64,000 bases of DNA from Micromonospora antibiotica (lineage in GTDB: Bacteria > Actinomycetota > Actinomycetes > Mycobacteriales > Micromonosporaceae). Made by a program: the position numbers and the translations under genes. How positions within the stretch are numbered: position 1 is the first letter of the stretch; each line of letters begins with the position of its first letter. The notes under the pieces were generated by a model that worked only from the letters and a program-made list of their open reading frames with translations, did not search any database and was not told where the DNA came from. Below are positions 1-12,000 of the stretch, piece by piece. The stretch is taken from positions 80,375 through 144,374 of the forward strand of contig NZ_JAGFWR010000015.1 in NCBI RefSeq assembly GCF_017599305.1, read 5' to 3'.

Positions 1-3000
1 CGCTGGGCACCACCCGGGCCGCCGGGGCGTACCGGGGTGTGGTGCTCGGTGACGACGTGGCCGGCCTGGAGACCCTGGCCGCCGGCGGTGGCCTGTCGGG
101 TCGGACCGTCGCCGGTCGTACGGCGGTGCTGTTCACCGGTCAGGGCGCGCAGCGGGTCGGGATGGGTCGCGAGTTGGCGGCGGCTTTCCCGGTGTTCGCT
201 GCTGCCCTGGACGAGGTGTGTGCGGCCTTCGGGCCATTGCTCGACGGTGATCTGCGGGAGGTGATGTTCACCGACCCGGATGGTGTGTTGGATCAGACGG
301 GGTGGACGCAGCCGGCCCTGTTCGCGGTCGAGGTCGCCCTGTTCCGTCTGGCGGAGTCGTGGGGGTTGAAGCCGGATTTCGTGGCCGGTCATTCGATCGG
401 TGAGTTGGCTGCCGCGCATGTCGCGGGTGTCTGGTCGCTGGCGGACGCCTGCCGGGTCGTCGCGGCCCGGGGTGGTCTGATGCAGGCCCTTCCGGCCGGT
501 GGGGCCATGTTGGCGATCGCCGCCCCGCTCGAAGAGCTGGATCTCGGTGACGTGGACGTCGCGGCGGTGAACGGTCCCCGGGCGGTGGTCGTGTCCGGCA
601 CGGAGGAGCAGATTGCGGCGTTGGAGGCGTCGCTTGAGGTGAAGACGCGTCGGTTGCGGGTGTCGCATGCGTTCCATTCGCACCTGATGGACCCGATGCT
701 CGCGGAGTACGGGCAGGTCGTCGACGGGGTCACCGCCAGTTCGGCAACCGTTCCGTTGGTGTCGACCGCCACCGGTGATCTCGCCACCGATGCCGAACTC
801 AGCTCGGTCGAATACTGGCAGGGTCAGGTGCGGGGCACGGTCCGGTTCGCCGACGCGGTGGCCGCGCTGGCGGCCCGTGGGGTGACCCGGTTCGTGGAGA
901 TCGGGCCGGACAGTGTGCTGACCGCGATGGTCGCCGACTGCGTCGAGGACGCCACCGCCATCGCCCTCCAACGCCGCAAGCGTGAGCAGGTCGAGGCGTA
1001 CGCGGCCGGGATGGCGCAGGCCTGGATCAGCGGCGTCGACCTCGACTGGGCGGCCGTCAACCCCGGCGGCCGGACCGTCGACCTGCCCACCTACGCCTTC
1101 CAACACCAACGCTTCTGGCTGGACGCCCCGGCCGACCCCGGTGACGCCACCGCGATGGGGCTGGACTCCGCCGACCACCCGCTGCTCGGCGCGGCCGTCA
1201 CCCTCGCCAACGCCGACGGGGCCGTCCTCACCGGCCGGCTCTCCCTCGACCGGCACCCGTGGCTCGCCGACCACGCGGTGGCCGGCGCGGTGGTCTTCCC
1301 CGGCACCGGCTACGTCGACCTCGCCCTGCACGCCGGCGCGCAGGTCGGTGCCGAAACCGTCGACGAACTCACCATCGAAGCCCCGCTGGTGCTGCCCGAA
1401 CGCGGCGGCGTGCAGCTCCAGGTCGTCGTCGGCCCCGCCGACACCGGCCACACCCGCACCCTCCAGGTGTACGCCCGCAGCGCCGACACCGACGCCCCGT
1501 GGACCCGGCACGCCAGCGGGGTGCTCGCCGCCGGTCGGCGTACCACCGGGACCGCCCTCACCGAGTGGCCGCCCGCCGGTGCGGAAGCGGTGCCCACCGA
1601 CGACCTCTACCACCACCTGGCGACGGGCGGCCTGGTCTACGGCCCGGTGTTCCGGGGCCTGCGCCGGGTCTGGCGGAGCGGCGACGAGTTCTTTGCCGAG
1701 GTCGCCCTGCCGGAGGGGGTGGACGCCGACGGGTTCGGCCTGCACCCCGCCGTGCTCGACGCCGGCCTGCACGCCCTCGGCTTCGCCGACGGTGACACCT
1801 TCCGGGGGTTGCCGTTCGCCTGGTCCGGTCTCACCCTGCACGCCACCGGCGCGGCCGGCGTCCGGGTCCGGCTCACCCCGGTCGGCTCCGGGGTACGGGT
1901 GGCGGTCGCCGACGCCGTCGGTGCCCCCGTCGCCACCGTCGACTCGCTGGTGCTGCGGCCCGTCCAGGTCACCCGCCCCGGCGGGGTCACCGACGCGCTG
2001 TTCGACCTGACCTGGCAGGAGATCGGCACCCCCACGGCCACGCCCACCCCGCACTGGGCCTACCACCCGGCTGTCCCGGCCACCGGCACCGCACCGGTCC
2101 CCGCCGACCCGGCGGGCCGGGCAGCCCCTGCCGCCGACGCCGGCGCCCAGGTGCCGGCGACGTCCACCCCCGAGCTGCTCGTGCTGACCGCCGGTGGTGC
2201 CGGGGACGTCACCGGCCCGGAGGCGGTGCACGACGAGGTGAACCGGGTGCTCGGCCTGGTGCAGGAGTGGCTGGCCGGCCCCGACACCCACCGGCTGGCG
2301 GTGCTCACCCGCCGCGCCGTCGGCGACGACGGGACCGACCCGACCGGGGCGGCCGTGTGGGGGTTGCTCCGCTCCGCGCAGGCCGAGAACCCCGACCGGC
2401 TGCTGCTGGTCGACACCGACCCGGACGCGGACGTGGCCGGCTCCCTCACCGTGGCGGTGGCGACCGGTGAACCGCAGGTACGGGTCCGCGACGGTGTCGT
2501 CTCGGTGCCCCGGCTCACCCGGCAGATCATCGAACCGTCCGTCCCGGACGCCCCGCTCTACGGCACCGGCACGGTGCTGGTCACCGGTGCGACAGGTGCG
2601 CTCGGCGCGGCGGTGGCCCGGCACCTGGTGACGACGCACGGGGTGACCCGGCTGCTGCTGGTGTCCCGTCGGGGCCCCGCCGCGCCGGGTGCCGACGACC
2701 TGGTCGCGGAGCTGACCGGGGCCGGTGCGCAGGTCGAGCTGGTCGCCGCCGACGTGGCCGACCGGGCCCAGGTCACCGCCCTGGTCGACGGTCACCCCGA
2801 CCTGTCGGCGGTGGTGCACACCGCCGGGGTGCTGGACGACGGCGTGGTGTCGTCGCTGTCCGCCGCCCGACTCTCCGCGGTGCTGCGCCCCAAGGTGGAT
2901 GCGGCGTGGCTGCTCGACGAGCTGACCCGGGGTCGGGACCTGTCGGCGTTCGTGCTGTTCTCCTCGCTGTCCGGGGTGCTGGGTGCGCCGGGGCAGGGCA

Positions 3001-6000
3001 ACTACGCGGCGGCGAACGCGTTCCTGGACGCATTGGCGGTGTCCCGTCGGGTGGCCGGGTTGCCGGCGGTGTCGTTGGCGTGGGGGTTGTGGGGTGAGGG
3101 TTCGGCGATGACCGACCGGCTCGCCGACGCCGACCGGGAGCGGATGTCCCGGGGTGGGGTGCTGCCGTTGGCCACCGCCGACGGGTTGGCCCTGCTCGAC
3201 GCGGGCGTCGCCAACCCGTACCCGACTGCGGTGCCGGCCCGGCTCGACCTGGCCGCCCTGCGTGCCCTCGGCGACGACCTGCCGTTGCCGTTCCACGGTC
3301 TGGTCCGCCCGGCCCGGCGCACGGCCGCCCGCGCCGCCACGGGGGGTGCCGCGACCGGCTGGGCGGCGGACCTCGCCGTGCTCTCCACCGAGGAGCGTGA
3401 GCGCGCCGCGACCGCCCTGGTCCTCAGCCAGGTGGCCACGGTGCTCGGGCACGCCTCCGCCGAGCGGATCGACGCCGGCCGCGCGTTCCAGGAGCTGGGC
3501 TTCGACTCGCTCACGGCCGTGGAACTGCGCAACGGGCTCGCCGTCAGCACCGGCCTGCGGCTGCCCGCCACCCTGATCTTCGACTACCCGTCCCCGCGTG
3601 ACCTGGCCCGGCACCTGCTCAGCGAGATCGCCGGCCCGGACGACGCCGACACCGTGCAGAAGGTCACCACGACCGTCGCCGACGAACCGGTGGCGATCGT
3701 CGGGATGGCCTGCCGCTACCCCGGCGGTATCACCTCGCCGGAGGACCTGTGGCGGCTCGTCGCCGAGGGCGCCGACGCGGTCGACGGCTTCCCGACCGAC
3801 CGGGGCTGGGACCTGGCCCGGCTCTACGACCCGACGAGCACCCGCCCCGACACCACGTACGTGGACAAGGGCGGGTTCCTCACCGACGCCGCCCAGTTCG
3901 ACCCGGTCTTCTTCGGCATCTCCCCCCGCGAAGCGGTGATCATGGACCCGCAGCAACGGTTGCTGCTGGAGACGTCCTGGGAGGCGTTCGAGCGGGCCGG
4001 CATCGACCCGGGCACCCTGCGCGGCTCGTCCACCGGTGTGTTCGCCGGGGTGATGTACCACGACTACGTCTCCGGGCACAGCTCCGGCAGCATCGTCACC
4101 GGCCGGGTGGCGTACACGTTCGGCTTGGAGGGGCCGGCGGTGTCGGTCGACACGGCGTGTTCGTCGTCGTTGGTGGCGATGCATCTGGCGGGTCAGGCGT
4201 TGCGGTCGGGTGAGTGTGATCTGGCGTTGGCCGGTGGGGTGACGGTGATGGCGACGCCGGAGACGTTTGTGGAGTTTTCTCGGCAGCGGGGGTTGGCGCC
4301 TGATGGTCGGTGTAAGCCGTTTGCGGCGGCGGCCGACGGGACGGGTTGGTCCGAGGGTGTCGGTGTGTTGGTGCTGGAACGTCTCTCCGATGCCCGTCGG
4401 CACGGACACACGGTCCTCGGTCTCGTGCGGGGTTCGGCGGTGAATCAGGATGGTGCGTCGAATGGGTTGACCGCGCCGAATGGTCCTGCTCAGCAGCGGG
4501 TGATTCGGCAGGCTCTGGCGAATGCCCGGGTGTCGGCGGCTGAGGTGGATGTGGTGGAGGCGCATGGTACGGGCACCACCCTTGGTGATCCGATTGAGGC
4601 GCAGGCGATTCTGGCGACGTACGGTCGGGATCGGGAGCGGCCACTCTGGTTGGGTTCGGTGAAGTCGAATCTGGGTCATACGCAGGCTGCTGCCGGTGTG
4701 GCGGGTGTGATGAAGATGGTGTTGGCGATGCGGTACGGGGTGGTGCCGCGGACGTTGCATGTGGATGCGCCGAGTCCGCACGTGGACTGGTCGGCGGGTG
4801 AGGTGCGGCTCGCGACTGAGGCTGTCGAGTGGCCTGCCGAGGGTCGTCCGCGTCGGGCGGCGGTGTCGTCCTTCGGCATCAGCGGCACCAACGCCCACCT
4901 GATCCTGGAGCAGGCCCCCGCCGCCGCGCCGACGACCGTACCTGCCGCCACGACGGTGACCGCCCTGGCGGACGCTCCGGTGTCGCTCTGGCCGGTGTCC
5001 GGCCGCTCCGCCAGCGGCCTCGCCGCCCAGGCGGCCCGCCTCGCCGACTTCCTCACCGACGCCGACCTGCACCCCGCCGACGTCGCGTTGACCCTCGGCA
5101 CCGGCCGGGCGGCGCTGGAACACCGGGGCGTGGCCGTCGCGGACGGTGTCGCCGGTCTCCGCGCGCTCGCCGCCGGCCACGGCGTGCACGGCCACCTCAC
5201 CGCCGGACGCACCGCCGTGCTGTTCACCGGTCAGGGTGCGCAGCGGGTGGGGATGGGTCGCGAGTTGGCGGATGCCTTCCCGGTGTTCGCTGCTGCCCTG
5301 GACGAGGTGTGTGCCGCCTTCGGGCCGCTGCTCGACGGTGATCTGCGGGAGGTGATGTTCACCGACCCGGATGGTGTCCTGGATCAGACGGGGTGGACGC
5401 AGCCGGCGTTGTTCGCGGTTGAGGTGGCCCTGTTCCGTCTGGCGGAGTCGTGGGGTCTCAAGCCGGATTTCGTGGCCGGTCATTCGATCGGTGAGTTGGC
5501 TGCCGCGCATGTCGCGGGGGTGTGGTCGCTGGCGGACGCCTGTCGGGTCGTCGCGGCCCGTGGTGGTCTGATGCAGGCCCTTCCGACCGGTGGGGCCATG
5601 TTGGCGATCGCCGCGCCGCTGACCGAGTTGGATCTCGGTGAAATCGACGTCGCGGCCGTGAACGGCCCCCGTGCGGTGGTTGTCTCCGGCACGGAGGAGC
5701 AGATCACGGCGTTGGAGGCGTCGCTTGAGGTGAAGACGCGTCGGTTGCGGGTGTCGCATGCGTTCCATTCGCATCTGATGGACCCGATGCTCGCGGAGTA
5801 CGGGCAGGTCGTCGACGGGGTGACTGCGAGCCCGGCGACCGTTCCGTTGGTGTCGACCGCGACCGGTGATCTCGCCTCCGACGACGAGTTGGGTTCGGTC
5901 GGGTACTGGCAGGGTCAGGTGCGGGGTACGGTCCGGTTCGCCGACGCGGTCGCCGCGCTGGCCGCCCGTGGGGTGACCCGGTTCGTGGAGATCGGGCCGG

Positions 6001-9000
6001 ACAGTGTGCTCACCGCGATGGTCGCCGACTGCGTCGAGGACACCGCAGCGATCGCGCTCCAGCGCCGGGACCGGGACCAGGTCACCGGTTACGCCACCGG
6101 GATGGCGCAGGCGTGGACCACCGGCGTCGACCTCGACTGGTCCGCCGTCCACCCCACCGCCCGGCAGGTCGACCTGCCCACCTACGCCTTCCAACGCCAG
6201 CACTACTGGCTCTACGACCCGGCCCTGGTCGGTGCCGGCCTGCTCGCCGCCACCCACCCGCTGCTCGACGCCGCCGTGCCGCTGGCCAACACCGACGGTG
6301 TCGTCTTCACCGGCCGCTGGTCGCTGCACACCCACCCGTGGCTGGCCGACCACGCCGTCGGCGGCACCGTCGTGTTCCCCGGCACCGGCCTGGTCGAACT
6401 CGCCATCCACGCCGGTGACCAGGTCGGCGTCGGCCTGCTCGACGAGTTGACCCTGCACGCGCCGCTCGTCGTCCCCGCCGCCGGCAGCGTCGAGGTGCAG
6501 GTAGCCGTGGAGACGCCCGACCCGACCGGCCGCCGCGCCGTCCTGGTGCACTCCCGGGACCGCGACGACGCCCCGTGGACCCGGCACGCCACCGGCGTCC
6601 TCACCCCCGGGGACACCCCCGGCGTCGCGCTCACCGCGTGGCCCCCCGCCGACGCCGAACCGCTGCCGCTGGCCGGCCTCTACGACGACCTCGCCAGTGG
6701 CGGGCTCGACTACGGCCCGGTCTTCCAGGGCCTGCGCCGCGCCTGGCGGGCCGGCGACGAACTCTTCGCCGAGGTCGACCTCCCCGACGGTACGCAGACC
6801 GACGGCTACGGCCTGCACCCGGCCCTCTTCGACGCCGGCCTGCACGCCCTCACCCGCGCCGACGGCGACACCCCCCGGGGACTGCCGTTCGCCTGGTCGG
6901 GGGTGGCGCTGCACGCCACCGGCGCGACCAGCCTCCGGGTCCGGCTCACCCCCGCCGGCACCGGGGTACGGATCGCGGTCGCCGACGCGGTCGGCGCACC
7001 CGTGGCCACCGTACGGTCGCTGGTACTCCGCCCGGTGCAGGTCACCGCCGGGACCGGCGTCGCCGACGCGCTGTTCGGCCTCGACTGGCAGCCCGTCGCC
7101 GTCACCCCGACGGCCACCGCCCCCGCCTGGGCGTGGCACCCCGACACCGCCCGTGCCGGCGACGCCACCTCCGCGACCGCCGCCGGGGAAACCGGTGACG
7201 GGCACACCCCGACCGCCCTACCGGGTGGTGGCACGGCGACCGCCGACGGCGCGGCCGAGCTGGTGGTGCTGCGCGCCGGAGGCACCGACGACGTACACGC
7301 CGAGGTGAACCGGGTGCTGGGGATCGCCCAGCGCTGGCTGGCCGGGGAGGACCCCGCCCCGCTCGTCGTCCTGACCCGGCACGCCGTCGGTGACGACGTG
7401 ACCGACCTGGCGGGCGCGGCGGTCTGGGGGCTGCTGCGCTCCGCGCAGGCGGAGAACCCCGACCGCATCCTCCTCGTCGACGCGGACACCGACCGGCTCG
7501 ACGACATCCTCCCGGCGGCCCTGGCTGCCGGCGACCCGCAGGTGTCGATCCGCGACGGCCTCGTCCGGGTGCCCCGGATCGTCAGGCGTCCCGTGCCGGT
7601 GACGCCGTCGGACGCCCCGCTCTACGGCACCGGCACGGTGCTGGTCACCGGTGCGACAGGTGCGCTCGGTGCGGCGGTGGCCCGGCACCTGGTCACGGCA
7701 CACGGGGTGTCCCGGTTGTTGCTGCTGTCGCGCAGCGGTACGGCGGCGGCCGGCGCCGACGACCTCGTCGCCGAACTGACCGGTTCCGGTGCCCGGGTCG
7801 ACCTGGTCGCCTGCGACGTGGCCGACCGTGACCAGCTGACCGCCGCCCTGGCCGACGTGCCGGACCTGTCGGCGGTGGTGCACACCGCCGGGGTGCTCGA
7901 CGACGGCGTGGTGTCGTCGTTGACCCCGGACCGGGTCTCGGCGGTGCTGCGGCCCAAGGTGGACGCCGCGACGCTGCTCGACGAGCTGACCCGGGGTCGG
8001 GACCTGTCGGCGTTCGTGCTGTTCTCCTCGCTGTCCGGGGTGCTGGGTGCGCCGGGGCAGGGCAACTACGCGGCGGCGAACGCCCACCTCGACGCGCTCG
8101 CGGTCACCCGGCGGGCCGCCGGGCTGCCAGGGGTGTCGTTGGCCTGGGGACTGTGGGGTGAAGGCTCCACGATGACCGAAGGACTCGCCGACACCGACCG
8201 CGAGCGGATGTCCCGGGGTGGGGTGCTGCCGTTGTCCACCGCCGACGGGTTGGCCCTGCTCGACGCCGCGGTAGCCGGCGGGTCGGCCACCCTCGTCCCG
8301 GCCCGGCTCGACGTGCCGACGCTGCGTACCCTCGGCGACCGGTTGCCCCCGGTGCTGCGCGCCCTGACCGGGCCGACCCGGCGCACGGCCACCGCCGCCA
8401 GCACCGTCGACCGGTCGGGCGGCGACTGGTTGACCGGCCTGCCGGAGCAGGAGCGCGCCGGTGCCGTCCGGCACCTGGTGCACACCCACGTCGCCGCCGT
8501 GCTCGGTCTCGCCGGGCCGGACGCGGTCGAGGCGGACCGCACCTTCCAGAGCCTCGGCTTCGACTCGCTCACCGCCGTCGAGCTGCGCAACGCGCTCTCC
8601 ACCGCGGCGGGCCTGCGGCTCCCGGCCACCCTGATCTTCGACTACCCGACGCCCGTCGCCCTCGCCGAGTTCCTGCACGGTGAGCTGATCGGCGCACTCG
8701 ACGTACCGCAGGCCCGGCAGACCGCCACCACCGCGATCGGTGACGACCCGGTGGCGATCGTCGGGATGGCCTGCCGCTACCCCGGCGGGGTGTCCTCGCC
8801 GGAGGACCTGTGGCGGCTCGTCGCGGACGGCGTCGACGCCATCGACGGCTTCCCGACCGACCGGGGTTGGGACCTGGCCCGGCTCTACGACCCGACCGGC
8901 GTCCGCCCCGACACCAGCTACGCCGACCAGGGTGGGTTCCTGCCCGGTGCGGCCGGCTTCGACCCGGCCTTCTTCGGCATCTCACCCCGCGAGGCCGTGC

Positions 9001-12000
9001 TGATGGACCCGCAGCAGCGGCAACTGCTGGAGGTCTCCTGGGAGGCGTTCGAGCGGGCCGGTATCGACCCCTCCTCGGTACGCGGCTCCGCCACCGGCGT
9101 CTTCGCCGGCCTGATGTACCACGACTACGTGACCGGGCACAGCGCCGGCAGCGTCGTCTCCGGGCGGATCGCCTACACCCTCGGCCTCGAAGGCCCCGCC
9201 GTCACCGTGGACACGGCGTGTTCGTCGTCGTTGGTGGCGATGCATCTGGCGGGTCAGGCGTTGCGGTCGGGTGAGTGTGATCTGGCGTTGGCCGGTGGGG
9301 TGACGGTGATGGCGACGCCGGAGACGTTTGTGGAGTTTTCGCGGCAGCGGGGGTTGGCGCCTGATGGTCGGTGTAAGCCGTTTGCGGCGGCGGCCGACGG
9401 GACGGGTTGGTCCGAGGGTGTCGGTGTGTTGGTGCTGGAACGTCTCTCCGATGCCCGTCGGCACGGACACACGGTCCTCGGTCTCGTGCGGGGTTCGGCG
9501 GTGAATCAGGATGGTGCGTCGAATGGGTTGACCGCGCCGAATGGTCCTGCTCAGCAGCGGGTGATTCGGCAGGCTCTGGCGAATGCCCGGGTGTCGGCGG
9601 CTGAGGTGGATGTGGTGGAGGCGCATGGTACGGGCACCACCCTTGGTGATCCGATTGAGGCGCAGGCGATTCTGGCGACGTACGGTCGGGATCGGGAGCG
9701 GCCGTTGTGGTTGGGTTCGGTGAAGTCGAATCTGGGTCATACGCAGGCTGCTGCTGGTGTGGCGGGTGTGATGAAGATGGTGTTGGCGATGCGGTACGGG
9801 GTGGTGCCGCGGACGTTGCATGTGGATGCGCCGAGTCCGCACGTGGACTGGTCGGCGGGTGAGGTGCGGCTCGCTACTGAGGCTGTCGAGTGGCCTGCCG
9901 AGGGTCGTCCGCGTCGGGCGGCGGTGTCGTCGTTCGGCATCAGCGGCACCAACGCCCACGTCATCGTCGAGGAGTACCCGCAGCCCGTCGCGGCACCCGA
10001 GTCGACGCCGGCACCGGCCGTGGTGCTCTGGCCGCTGGGCAGCCGCTCCACCGCCGGCCTCACCGCCCAGGCGGCCCGCCTGCGCGAATTCCTCACCGAC
10101 GAACGACCTGTCGACATCGGACACTCCCTGGCGGCCGGCCGGGCCGCCCTGGACCACCGGGGTGTCGTCCTCGGCAGTTCCGCCGACGACCTCGCCACCG
10201 GCCTGGAGGCCCTGACCACCGGGGCCGGCCTGTCCGGCCGGATCACCACCGGTCGCACCGCCGTGCTGTTCACCGGTCAGGGTGCGCAGCGGGTCGGCAT
10301 GGGTCGCGAGTTGGCGGCGGCTTTCCCGGTGTTCGCTGCTGCCCTGGACGAGGTGTGTGCGGCCTTCGGGCCATTGCTCGACGGTGATCTGCGGGAGGTG
10401 ATGTTCACCGACCCGGATGGTGTCCTGGACCAGACCGGCTGGACGCAGCCGGCCCTGTTCGCGGTTGAGGTGGCTCTGTTCCGTCTGGCGGAGTCGTGGG
10501 GTCTCAAGCCGGATTTCGTGGCCGGTCATTCGATCGGTGAGTTGGCTGCCGCGCACGTGGCCGGTGTGTGGTCGCTGGCGGATGCGTGTCGGGTCGTCGC
10601 GGCCCGTGGTGGTCTGATGCAGGCCCTTCCGACCGGTGGGGCGATGCTGGCGATCGCCGCCCCGTTGGCGGAGTTGGACCTCGGTGACATCGACGTCGCG
10701 GCGGTGAACGGCCCCCGGGCGGTGGTTGTCTCCGGCACGGAGAAGCAGATTGCGGCGTTGGAGGCGTCGCTTGAGGTGAAGACGCGTCGGTTGCGGGTGT
10801 CGCATGCGTTCCATTCGCACCTGATGGACCCGATGCTCGCGGAGTACGGGCAGGTCGTCGACGCGGTCACCGCCAGTCCGGCGACCGTTCCGTTGGTGTC
10901 GACCGCGACCGGTGATCTCGCCTCCGACGACGAGTTGGGTTCGGTCGGGTACTGGCAGGGTCAGGTGCGGGGGACCGTGCGGTTCGCCGACGCGGTCGCC
11001 GCGCTCGCCGCCCGGGGTGTCACCCGGTTCGTGGAGATCGGGCCGGACAGTGTGCTCACCGCGATGGTGGCCGACAGCGTCGACGACGCGGTGACCATCG
11101 CGTTGCAGCGCCGCGACCGGGACCAGGTCACCGGTTACGCCACCGGGATGGCGCAGGCGTGGACCACCGGCGTCGACCTCGACTGGGCGGCCGTCAACCC
11201 GGGCGGCCGGACCGTCGACCTGCCCACCTACGCCTTCCAGCACCAGCACTACTGGATGCAGGACACCGGGGCGGAGCGGGACGTCACCGCCGCCGGGCTG
11301 CTCGACGCCGAGCACCCGCTGCTGTCGGCCGTCACCACCCTGCCCGACACCGACGGGCTGATCGCCACCGGACTGCTGTCCCGGCGTACCCAGCCGTGGC
11401 TGGCCGAGCACATGTTGGGCGACACGATCGTGCTGCCCGGCACCGGGCTGGTCGAACTCGCCCTCCGGGCCGGGGACCAGGTCGGCTGCGGCCGGCTTGC
11501 CGAACTCACCCTCCAGGCCCCGCTGGTCGTCCCCGACGACGACGGCGTGCAGGTGCAGGTGGCCGTCGGCGGGCCCGGCGACGACGGCGGCCGGCAGGTC
11601 ACCGTCTACTCCCGGCACCGGGACGCACCGTGGACCCGGCACGCCACCGGCCTGCTCACCCCGGCACCCGCCGACCCACCGGCCGCCCCGGCGACCGCCT
11701 GGCCGCCGGCCGCCGCCACCCCCGTCGACGTCGACGGGCTCTACGAGCGGATGGCCGACGCCGGACTGGTCTACGGCCCGGTCTTCCAGGGCCTGCGGGC
11801 CGCCTGGCGGCACGGTGACGAGGTGTACGCCGAGATCGCGCTCCCCGCCGACGTGCTCGACGCCGACCGGTTCCACCTGCACCCGGCCCTGTTCGACGCG
11901 GCGCTGCACGCCATCGGGCTGAGCCGGGGCGAGGGGCGGCCCGGCGTCCCGTTCTCCTGGAGCGGGATCACCGTCCACGCCACCGGTGCCGCCGCGCTGC

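Larger units (their letters stand above)
3683..8700 (+). other. PKS module A2: KS-AT(malonyl)-DH-KR-ACP
   Basis: KS about 3683-4980 with active-site Cys codon at 4158 in DTACSSS, plus EAHGTGT and KSNLGH around the two catalytic His. AT about 5205-6090 (GHSIGE, HAFH: malonyl). DH about 6255-7040 (HAVGGTVVFP). KR about 7070-8180 (TGATGALG, LDD, B-type). ACP about 8440-8700 (LGFDSL). All catalytic motifs look intact, so a malonate-derived double bond is predicted. Confidence 0.92.
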
